Positions 43,231 to 52,300 of a stretch of DNA of 64,000 nt are shown one piece after another. The notes beneath the pieces were generated by a model, which worked only from the letters and a program-made list of their open reading frames with translations, did not search any database and had not been told where the DNA came from. This stretch comes from JANQHS01 sp965267505 (GTDB lineage: Bacteria > Bacteroidota > Bacteroidia > Cytophagales > CCMP332). Each line of letters begins with the position of its first letter. The first letter of the stretch is position 1. Made by a program: the position numbers and the translations under genes. The stretch covers positions 434,001-498,000 of the forward strand of contig OZ254081.1 in assembly GCA_965267505.1 (NCBI GenBank), given 5' to 3'.

Positions 43231-44955
43231 CTATTGTATGACCATTTTCGTGGTGCTAGAAGAACCGTCAGAGTAGCTTTCTTTGATAATCAAAAATCCT
43301 TTGTGATTCTCGCTTATTATTTCGCTGCGGTCCTTATATTTTCCCAAGAATTTGCCGGTACCATCAAAAACTTCAATTTCCGTTAAATACACCTCTCCCT
43401 GCCCTAATTCATCTACAAAATTCCCTCTTCTTAAGTCGCTGTCACAATCATATGGTTCTACAAACACTTCCTCAGTATCCATAATTTGAGATGAAATCGG
43501 CGTAACATCACAAACGGGAAGCAAAGTATGAGTATGGTCGTACCAACTTGGTGTGGCGGTCGTAGAAAATTCAACAACCCAAAACGTATCAGCACATACA
43601 GAAGCAAGATCGTTATAATTTAAGCTCGACATGGTAAAGAAATCGATGGATTCTGAACTCTCACTTTGCTCGCCAAAAGCAAAGTAAATTTGATCACCAA
43701 CTACCACCTGAGATTCGGGAGTCCAAGTGTCAGAACCAAGGAAGAACAGCCCTATTGCATAGTCCGGGGGACCATTAAAAATGAAAGACGAAGCCCCGGA
43801 GGATACAACATCATGAACCCTAAAATAAATTGCTTCTACAAGGTTCAAATTTCTATCCACTATGATTGAAAATGGATATCCTATCAAAACCCCAGGAGGG
43901 CAATTGGTTCCTCCCCAGGGACATGAAAAATATCCGTTGAGCCAATAATTCCCGTCTCTCTCCTCTACAGAAGAAAGAATCATTCCAGGGTAGGCTAACA
44001 AATTGGGGAAATAGGAATGATGATCGATGTAATTCCCGTTCAGGTCAAATCTATAGACTTGAAAATTATGAGAACCTGAGTGTTGACTGAATAAAAGAAC
44101 CTTATCAGTTGGGCGGTCATAAATTACCTGGACACCTTTCTCACCATGGAAATAGGTGGTTTTAAGTGCCCTATACCACCAAAAAGATTTGTTATTGTAA
44201 TCAAACAATCCGACACAGGTCATAAACTCACCAAAATTGTTGTCACCCACGCCTGAAACCAAGTAACTTGATCCATATGGAACTGCTGTGCCCCCTGTAG
44301 GTGGTCCATTAATTACATATGTGGCCTTGTCTACACTCTCAAAGGCATTTATATGACCTCCTCCTGGGCCTACATATTGCCTTTCCCAAAGGAGAATCCC
44401 AGAAGTATTAAAACCAGAAATCAAGGATACAATGCCTGCCCCGCCTCCCGTGGTTTGGATAAATCCAACCACAACGTATTCATTATTGTATCCCTGTTCG
44501 ACATTTAAGAAAGTGATATCCATGTTATCTAGAGTATCCTTATAAAGTTGAAAATTCACAACCGAGTTTGTCGATACTTCATATTCAAGAAAAAAGGCAT
44601 GGTGTGGATACGCATAATCTACTAATTGAGCAGTACCCACAATAATGATATTGCCATCGGTGTAGGACAGGCAGGTTCCCGAGGCAAAAAACTCCATGTC
44701 AGGGCCAATAATTTTATAGGTGCCCGTCGGTTGTCCATTGAAATCAAAGTTTGAAACTACTATATCATTATAGCCAACACCAGGATTATAATCCGTTGAA
44801 ACAACTTGGAAGCCATCAGTTTCCACTGCTTGCTCCATGTTCAGATTCATAAGATTGGTATTCTCATCGTTGAAAAGGGCATCGGTGCGAGAATTTTGTG
44901 CCCATAAAGTTGTACTAAGCATAAGCATGCTCAGCAATCTGATCATTCTGTTCAT
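43231..44955 (-). CDS. Secreted protein with probable type A T9SS sorting end
   Basis: A 574-residue exported protein. The signal peptide is MIRLLSMLMLSTTLWAQ. The body is beta-rich with repeated segments such as YNNEYVVVGFIQTTGGG, SYLVSGVGDNNFGEF and YNDIVVSNFDFNGQPTG. These are reminiscent of the propeller-like delta-60 or SBBP-type repeats of secreted Bacteroidota proteins, but I cannot name the domain. The last ~60 residues (EIEVFDGTGKFLGKYKDRSE, then GFLIIKESYSDGSSSTTKMV) have the layout of a type A T9SS sorting domain, somewhat degenerate. A small membrane-anchored protein gene lies upstream in the same direction, across 178 A/T-rich bases. The function is unknown. Confidence 0.75.
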   Translation of the reverse strand: MNRMIRLLSMLMLSTTLWAQNSRTDALFNDENTNLMNLNMEQAVETDGFQVVSTDYNPGVGYNDIVVSNFDFNGQPTGTYKIIGPDMEFFASGTCLSYTDGNIIIVGTAQLVDYAYPHHAFFLEYEVSTNSVVNFQLYKDTLDNMDITFLNVEQGYNNEYVVVGFIQTTGGGAGIVSLISGFNTSGILLWERQYVGPGGGHINAFESVDKATYVINGPPTGGTAVPYGSSYLVSGVGDNNFGEFMTCVGLFDYNNKSFWWYRALKTTYFHGEKGVQVIYDRPTDKVLLFSQHSGSHNFQVYRFDLNGNYIDHHSYFPNLLAYPGMILSSVEERDGNYWLNGYFSCPWGGTNCPPGVLIGYPFSIIVDRNLNLVEAIYFRVHDVVSSGASSFIFNGPPDYAIGLFFLGSDTWTPESQVVVGDQIYFAFGEQSESSESIDFFTMSSLNYNDLASVCADTFWVVEFSTTATPSWYDHTHTLLPVCDVTPISSQIMDTEEVFVEPYDCDSDLRRGNFVDELGQGEVYLTEIEVFDGTGKFLGKYKDRSEIISENHKGFLIIKESYSDGSSSTTKMVIQ

Positions 44956-45133
44956 GATAGGTTAATTTTAGGTTAGGTTATAAATCTAAAATTAATTCAT
45001 GAAAGTCTCAAAAATTTTGAGTTTATCAGTACAGCGTATCTAAACCTCTCGATTATTATAGGCTTAGTAATTTTCACCTTGGTATTAATTTGAAAATTGG
45101 AGAGGTTCTCTCAGAAAAAATTTAGCGGCTATC

Positions 45134-45613
45134 TTATTTGTATTTCCTTCTTAAAACCTCTGAGAGAATTATAGCCTTTTTTGGTCCCTCATCATCCTCT
45201 AAAAGCCACTGTTTTATGGGATGAGCCTCTTCTTCCTGAACCTCGAGTCCCTTCCCAATTGTGTAGGGCTCAAACCTTTGAGGTTTATCCTCTTTTCTTT
45301 TTCTTACTCTTTCTTTGAGATTCTCCAAACTTTCCTCCTCAAAGCTATGATGGTAATCCTGGTATTCTGAAGGCTTTATTGGCTCTTCCGAAGTTGCCTC
45401 ACTGATCTCTTCCTTTCCCAGAAGTTCCCGGAGCAAAGAGCGTTCTGGTTCCAACATCTCCTGCTGCTCCTCAAAGCTTGGAAGATCATCGGGAGTGTTT
45501 TTAACATCTATGGGCTGAGGGGGATTTTTCTTTTGTTTTTTCTTCTTCCTGGATTGCAACAAGAACCATCCGAGACTTAGAAGTAGATAAAGAACTATCT
45601 CAATATTGTCCAT
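45134..45613 (-). CDS. Small membrane-anchored conserved hypothetical protein
   Basis: A 159-residue protein with one N-terminal membrane helix (EIVLYLLLSLGWFLLQ), a strongly basic stretch (SRKKKKQKKN), a long acidic, probably disordered middle, and a short conserved-looking C-terminus (KKAIILSEVLRRKYK). The positive-inside rule puts the long tail in the cytoplasm. Proteins of this plan are widespread in Bacteroidota without known function. A TAACTTTG -7 box lies at 45637-45630, giving a very short leader. Confidence 0.7.
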   Translation of the reverse strand: MDNIEIVLYLLLSLGWFLLQSRKKKKQKKNPPQPIDVKNTPDDLPSFEEQQEMLEPERSLLRELLGKEEISEATSEEPIKPSEYQDYHHSFEEESLENLKERVRKRKEDKPQRFEPYTIGKGLEVQEEEAHPIKQWLLEDDEGPKKAIILSEVLRRKYK

Positions 45614-45629
45614 AGAGTAAGAATTATTT

Positions 45630-45637
45630 CAAAGTTA
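45630..45637 (-). promoter_or_regulatory. -7 box of the small membrane-anchored protein gene
   Basis: TAACTTTG on the minus strand fits TAnnTTTG and would give a leader of about 10 bases. No -33 TTTG is evident upstream of it. Confidence 0.4.
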
Positions 45638-45729
45638 AACATTACCCTTTTTAAAAAAGAAGTATAAAAAGAGTAGAATGATTAATTTGGTCGGTCATTT
45701 TGTGCAATTGGTGATTCGAAAAAGAAAAT

Positions 45730-48700
45730 ATGCTTCTGAGGAAACTTTTAATCTGTTTTTACGCCTTTCTTATATCCATCCCTGGGTTCTCTCAATGTCC
45801 AAAACCAGCCTCTTGTACTCCTTCGGGTCCAACGGCCCCTAATGCCGACATATTTGATATGGGTATCAGGAACGTTACCCTTGGCTCTATTAACAACTCA
45901 ACAGGCTTTATTAATGTTCCCAGTGACGTGAGTTATAAGGATTATTCCTGCACTGACTCAACAGATATTACCGTTGGGGTTTCAGTTCCTATTTCTATAA
46001 CCACCAATGGAAGTTCAGGAGGATTGAACAATGAAAATGTCAGGGTTTGGATCGACCTAAACAATGATGGTGCATTTGACCCAATAGGAGAATTGGTGTT
46101 TGAATCATTAGATGCCAGAGTGCATACCGGAACCATTAATTTGCCGGGAAATACCGCTCTTGATACCGCCATCCGAATGAGGGTTGCTGCAGAATGGGTT
46201 TCAGCAACTACCCCCCTTCCTACTTCATGCGCGGATAGAGAATATTCAGAAGTAGAAGATTACAAGATCGTAGCCAGGCCTAATCTTCTTCCACCATCGA
46301 CCGATTTCACTGCCTCTCCACTTGAATCCTGTAATGGACTGGTTCAATTCACCGATCTTACTGACAACGGACCTGTTAGTTGGTTCTGGGATTTTGGAGA
46401 TGGATTTACGGATACCGTACAAAATCCGGTACATACCTACTTGGTAAGCGATACATTTGATGTCAAATTGGTGACTACCAACGCCAACGGTGAGGATTCA
46501 CTGATTAAAGTGGATTACATTATTAGGAATGGCATAAGTCCAATTCCTACCACTTGTACTCCAATCACAAATGCATATTGTTGCGGATATGGAATTACCA
46601 ACTTTTCATTTGGAAGTATCAACAACAACTCTTCAGATGCAGCTGCAGGGTATGAAGATTTTTCCTGCCTTTCTTACACTGAACTTACGGAAGGTTTTCA
46701 GGTACCTATCTCAATAACTGGAAATACTGGCCAGCCAGAAGATTTTCGGGTTTACCTTGATTTGAATAACGATGGAGATTTTGACGAACCCAATGAGCTG
46801 ATTCATGAAGCACTAAACCAAAGCTCTCCTTATTCTGGAAATGTAATCATTCCAACGGCACAAGTCTCTTATTCTCAACCGTTAAGGCTTAGGGTAAAAA
46901 GCGATGCAATAGGAAATTTCTTTGATGGTTGCTCCAACCTCACGAGAGGTCAGGCTGAGGATTATTCAGTATTACTTTTACCTAACCCCCTCCCTCCTAC
47001 AGCTGTTTTTACGGATGATCAAGTCAATTCTTGTCAGGACAGTATTAATTTTTCCGACCTAACTATTAATTCACCTAAGTCATGGTTTTGGGATTTTGGA
47101 GATGGAAATACTGATACCCTACAAAATCCAAGTCATACTTATTCAAATTATGGCACCTATCAGGTGAAATTAGTGGTATGTAATTCCAATGGATGCGATT
47201 CTACCACACAGACTGTAAATTATAATTTGGGAGCTCCCCAGGCTCAATGCAACCCAACAACAATAAATGTTTTTCAAAGGATAACGAGATTTAAAATAAA
47301 TTCCATAAACAATACCAGTCCCAGCTCCACCAGCGTAGACTATGAGGATTTTGCATGTGACGCATCAACAGATTTAATTCAAGGACAGACTTATCAAGTA
47401 GAAATACATCCCTCTTCAAATTTTCTCTCCACTTCCTACAAAGTTTGGGTCGATTTTGACGATGACGGGATTTTTTCTTCATCGGATTCGATCATGGAGG
47501 TCTGGGGAACGGGAATACAGACGGTAAATGTCACAATTCCAATAACCGGGTCTATTGTTCTTGATCATCCCTTAAGAATGAGGGTAGTTTGTGAAACCAA
47601 TGCACCTATATTTGATCCTGTCCCTTGTGGAAATCTTTGGGGTGGTCAAGCGGAAGATTATACGGCTTTCATTAGGTCCCCACAAACAGCTCCGGTTGCT
47701 TCGATTAATGTTAATGATTCTGTATCCTGCTCTGGCATATTTCAATTTTTTGACCAAAGTGGTTTCAGTCCGACCAGCTGGACCTGGGATTTCGGGGATG
47801 GGCAGAGCTCCACTCTTCAAAACCCGGAGCATGAATATTCAACTACAGGTACCTACACTGTGAAATTGGTTGCGTGCAATGCCTTTGGTTGTGATTCCAC
47901 TACAAATACTGTAACTGTTACAGGACTTTTTGGTGCCAAGCTTGCTGATTGCATCCCAACTTCTTCTACAATTAGTGCAAATGGTATCTCAAACGTAACC
48001 ATCGCCAATCTCAATAATAGCACGATAACAAATGTGGATTACAGTGATTATTCCTGTGATCTTATTGCGCAGATCCAGTCAGGAGTTGCTTCAATTTTGG
48101 AGGTGACTACGGGGACATCCATAGCTACAAAGGTTGGCGTTTGGATAGACTATAATAACAATGGGTCGTTTACCTCTAATGAAAAGGTCATGACCTCAAA
48201 TGGAACTGGGGTACAGCAGACGGCGATCATTGTTCCGGCAAATGCGGTAAAGAACAAGGTTTTGAGAATGAGGGTTATGGCTGAGGTCGATTTCTTGAAC
48301 CCACCCGATCCATTGCCTTGTACCGACGTTCAAAATGGAGAAATCGAAGATTATGGAATCATCATAGTAGACAACAATGCTGGACCCGTAGCATTTTTTG
48401 AAACCAATCAGGAACAAAGCTGCAACGGAACGGTGGTTTTCAAAAATAACTCGTTCCCCAATGCTACTGCTTTTGAATGGTTCTTTGGTGACGGTGGAAG
48501 TTCAACTGATGAAAATCCCGCTCACACCTATACCGCCACCGGTACCTATGATGTTACCCTGATTGCAAAAAATGGATTTGACGAAGACACCTTGGTAAAA
48601 ACTCAATACGTGAATGTTTCAAGTGTTGGATCTCTTCCCATGGCTAATTGCTACCCGCAGACCCAGTTCGTCAATGATGAATTTGGAATTTTGAGATTTG

Positions 48701-49332
48701 ATTTGGGTGGAATAAGCAATATCAATAGCATAACCCAGAACTACGAGGACTATACCTGTGGCGTTGATACAATTCTATTGAATGAGGGAACCCAATACCC
48801 TTTCCTAGCAAATACCGGAACTAGGTTTAATGGAAAGATCAGTATCTGGATTGACTATAATAATGATGGAGATTTTGATGATGTTGATGAGGCTGTGTTT
48901 ACCGGAGGTGTTAATAATGGAAATCATCTTGGAAGTATTTCTGTTCCGGGATCTGTTCCAGCGGAATCGCAGTTAATAAGAGTCAGAGTAATTGCAGACC
49001 ATGCGGGTGCTCCAGCTCTGACCCCATGTATCGAACCGGAACAAGGCCAAGTAGAAGACTATATAGCCTTCGTGAATCCAAGTGGCTTTAACGACCTTAT
49101 TAATACTCAGGTCAGCATCCATCCAAATCCTGTAGAAGAGAACTTATTTCTAGATTTTCCTACAGAATGGGAAATAAGTGCAAACCTTTATGACCTAAAA
49201 GGTATTAACCTGAGAAGTAACCTTTCTATTGAAAACAATCAGATCTGGCTTGGCGATCTTCCTAGAGGATTATACATCCTTGAATTGGAAGCTGAAGGGC
49301 AAACAGGTCACTTTAAACTGCTGAAAAAATAA
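45730..49332 (+). CDS. Secreted GEVED/PKD multidomain surface protein with type A T9SS sorting domain
   Basis: A 1200-residue surface protein. After a signal peptide (LLICFYAFLISIPGFSQ) five GEVED domains alternate with four PKD domains. The GEVED cores are WIDLNNDGAFD, YLDLNNDGDFD, WVDFDDDGIFS, WIDYNNNGSFT and WIDYNNDGDFD, each ending in an (E/Q)(V/A/I)EDY motif. The PKD cores are WFWDFGDGFTDT, WFWDFGDGNTDT, WTWDFGDGQSST and EWFFGDGGSST. The aspartate-rich GEVED loops suggest calcium binding. The last ~80 residues (VSIHPNPVEENLFLDFP to GHFKLLKK) are a type A sorting domain. The next giant gene starts 13 bases after the stop, so the two are probably one transcript. A role in adhesion or extracellular scaffolding is inference. 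Confidence 0.9.
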   Translation: MLLRKLLICFYAFLISIPGFSQCPKPASCTPSGPTAPNADIFDMGIRNVTLGSINNSTGFINVPSDVSYKDYSCTDSTDITVGVSVPISITTNGSSGGLNNENVRVWIDLNNDGAFDPIGELVFESLDARVHTGTINLPGNTALDTAIRMRVAAEWVSATTPLPTSCADREYSEVEDYKIVARPNLLPPSTDFTASPLESCNGLVQFTDLTDNGPVSWFWDFGDGFTDTVQNPVHTYLVSDTFDVKLVTTNANGEDSLIKVDYIIRNGISPIPTTCTPITNAYCCGYGITNFSFGSINNNSSDAAAGYEDFSCLSYTELTEGFQVPISITGNTGQPEDFRVYLDLNNDGDFDEPNELIHEALNQSSPYSGNVIIPTAQVSYSQPLRLRVKSDAIGNFFDGCSNLTRGQAEDYSVLLLPNPLPPTAVFTDDQVNSCQDSINFSDLTINSPKSWFWDFGDGNTDTLQNPSHTYSNYGTYQVKLVVCNSNGCDSTTQTVNYNLGAPQAQCNPTTINVFQRITRFKINSINNTSPSSTSVDYEDFACDASTDLIQGQTYQVEIHPSSNFLSTSYKVWVDFDDDGIFSSSDSIMEVWGTGIQTVNVTIPITGSIVLDHPLRMRVVCETNAPIFDPVPCGNLWGGQAEDYTAFIRSPQTAPVASINVNDSVSCSGIFQFFDQSGFSPTSWTWDFGDGQSSTLQNPEHEYSTTGTYTVKLVACNAFGCDSTTNTVTVTGLFGAKLADCIPTSSTISANGISNVTIANLNNSTITNVDYSDYSCDLIAQIQSGVASILEVTTGTSIATKVGVWIDYNNNGSFTSNEKVMTSNGTGVQQTAIIVPANAVKNKVLRMRVMAEVDFLNPPDPLPCTDVQNGEIEDYGIIIVDNNAGPVAFFETNQEQSCNGTVVFKNNSFPNATAFEWFFGDGGSSTDENPAHTYTATGTYDVTLIAKNGFDEDTLVKTQYVNVSSVGSLPMANCYPQTQFVNDEFGILRFDLGGISNINSITQNYEDYTCGVDTILLNEGTQYPFLANTGTRFNGKISIWIDYNNDGDFDDVDEAVFTGGVNNGNHLGSISVPGSVPAESQLIRVRVIADHAGAPALTPCIEPEQGQVEDYIAFVNPSGFNDLINTQVSIHPNPVEENLFLDFPTEWEISANLYDLKGINLRSNLSIENNQIWLGDLPRGLYILELEAEGQTGHFKLLKK

Positions 49333-49345
49333 GCGGGACTAAATA

Positions 49346-52300
49346 ATGAAAAAACTGCTCCTGGCCGTAGTAATCGGCCTTCTACCCTTTATTTCCTACG
49401 GTACTCACGTTATGGGCGGGGAGGTTACCTATCGATTCCTTGGAATCGTTGGTACCGATTACCAATACGAAATTCGCTATGATGTTTATACAGACACTGT
49501 TTCGAATTTTCCAAATGGGATTTTTCAGATCAACACTGCGGTTTATAACGCTGGAACAAATGCAATTTTTGGTGGACCAAGAATTCTTAATAGGGTAAGT
49601 AGAGAATCATTTAAACCTGTATTACCCCCAGGTTGCAATGTTCCAGGATTAGCCGGGATAGGAATTCACCTGAATGTTTTCCTGGACACCATTTTATTGC
49701 CCACCCCTTTTTCAAATTACTTTACCTGGTACGAGGTATGTTGTAGAAATAATGTAATTGATAACCTTGTCAATCCAGGAGGTACAGGGAATGTATTCCT
49801 TACTGAATTACCTGCCAACTTTATTCAAAATTCTTCGCCTCAGTTCAATGACCCAGCAGTTCCATTTCTTTGCCAGGCCGACACAACCGCCTTTTCAAAC
49901 AATGCCACTGACCCTGATGGAGATTTCCTGGTTTACAAGTTTGTCGATAATTTAAATTCTCAAATTGCCGCTCCTGGTAATCCACAGCCTGGTCCTCCTG
50001 CAACGTATAACCCGGCTCTGACCAATACGGTACCTTGGGCCCCGAATCATAGTTTAATAGAGCCATTCGGTCCGGGTAGTTATGCTTTCATTAATTCAAC
50101 CAATGGATTGACTGAATACTATGCTCCAAACGCTGGAGAGTATAACCTGACTATTGAGATCGAAGAATACCGGGATATAAACAATGATGGAATTGATGAT
50201 TTGATTGGTACGACCAGAAGAGAATTGCAATTCCTTGTTAGAGCCTGCTCGCCCAATTCCGCTCCGGATGCAATGGACGTAGTTGTTAATGGAACCACTA
50301 TTCCCACCATTAATGGGACTGCCAACATTGATATAAACGAGGGGGATGTTCTCAGCTTTAATGTGAATGTTACCGATCCCGAAAATGACTCGATGGAGAT
50401 TTTTATGGAAGGAGATATCATTGATGGAACCAATGGGTATTCTGGACCCTTAGCAACTTTCCCTCCTGCTGCAGGCATTGGTAATGTTTCTTCAACTTTT
50501 AACTGGGCACCAACCTGTGGAATCACGGGTCAATTTGTGGTTAGGTTAAACCTGAACGATTATGGCTGCCCCCCTAAGAACAATCTGGTTTTCTATAATA
50601 TCAATGTTAGGGAATTTGAATCTGCTGATCAGTTGTTTGTTGATGCAGTAGGAGAAAGTTCTGATTCGGTTTGCTTCGATGGAGACCCTCGAAAATATTA
50701 TACCACCAAAAACCCAACGGCATTAAAACAATGGGAAGTTTTCGGCGGGACTATTAACGGCCCATCAAATCAAGATACCGTGGATATTTCCTGGACAGCA
50801 ACAGGGATTCAAACAGTAAGACTCATTGAAACCAGCGTGCTTGGTTGCGCTGATACTGCTGAATTTGATGTAGTAGTTGTTTCTTTGGATTCGATCATTT
50901 CGAATAGTGATACAATTATTTGCGAAGGCGGAGCAGCCCAGCTCCTTGCTACAGGTTCCAGCAGTGGATATGTATGGTCTCCATCAAACTTTTTGACAAA
51001 TCCCAATATTCCTAATCCGGTTTCTGCTCCTCCTGCTACTACAACTTATACTGTGAAAACCCAAGGAGGCCTTGGCTGTTCCAATGTAGACACAGTAACT
51101 GTGGAAGTATCAATTAAGACTGTTGACGCTGGAAATGCTCAGGGTGTTTGTCATGCTGATACCATTACCCTGGATGGGATACCAGAATCAGGATTGGTCT
51201 ATTCATGGACCCCGGCAACATTCTTGGATGATTCCACATCTCCCAACCCTCAATTCTTTGGAATAAATACAACCACTTCCCCTATAGTTCAGAGATTATT
51301 TGTTACTGGTCTAGATACAATAACAACCTGTACCTTCTTTGACTCTGTGGATATCACCATTTATCCATTGCCTAATGCTGATGCAGGAATAAATGATACA
51401 ATTTGTTCGGATGCCTCCACCGCAATTGGAACGATCTTAAGTCCTACCCAAACCTGTGTATGGTCTACCTCATTGTTCTTGAATGATTCCAATGTTTGTA
51501 TCGCAACCGTTACCCCTTTCACTAATCTGGGAGTTAACGAAAGCTTCGAATATGTGGTTGAGGTTACCGATTGGCCTATAGGTTGTGTTGATTATGACAC
51601 AGTAAATATTGTTGCTAAACCTCTTCCAAGGGTTTTCGCTGGCAGAGACACTGTAATTTGCTCCGATCAAAGTCTTATTCTTGGTGATGCAGGTGAAATA
51701 GGATATAACTACTCCTGGGTTACTACTTCTCCTACCCCAGTTGTGCCAACAAATGGATCAAATCCATTCCAATTTTTCACTTTTAGTGGACCTGGAAACT
51801 CGATCACACATCAAAGTATAGTCACAGCCTTTAATACGGAGCCAACCAACCTTTGTGTGAATCTGGATACAGTGGAGATCACGGTTTTCCGTCTACCTGA
51901 CGTTGTGGTCATTCCTGATACCTCTATATGCTCTCAGGAAAGCATTCAGGTAGGTGGTACTTCGGTTCCAAACTTCTCCTATACCTGGAACAGTTCATTT
52001 GGTTTGTCTGATTCCACGGTAGCCAATCCTACTTTGAACATCAACAATCCAACCGACTCTTCCTGGTTCTTCAACTATCAGCTTGTGGTTCTTAATACCC
52101 TTACCGGTTGTATCGATAGCGCAGACTTTGACATCGAGATACGCCCCCTTCCTGTCTCTGACGCCGGGCCAGATATCGCCATCTGCTCTGATTTCTCTGA
52201 TACCATAGGAGCTCTTCCAACCACTAACTATACCTATGTCTGGACCCCGGTCAATGGACTTTCATCCACCACCGTTTCGAATCCGGTTGTTACACTGACC

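Noticed and set aside
45007..45021. Palindrome CTCAAAAATTTTGAG as a terminator
   Set aside because: Weak A/T stem with no T-run in either useful direction. It could be an operator, but nothing supports that.
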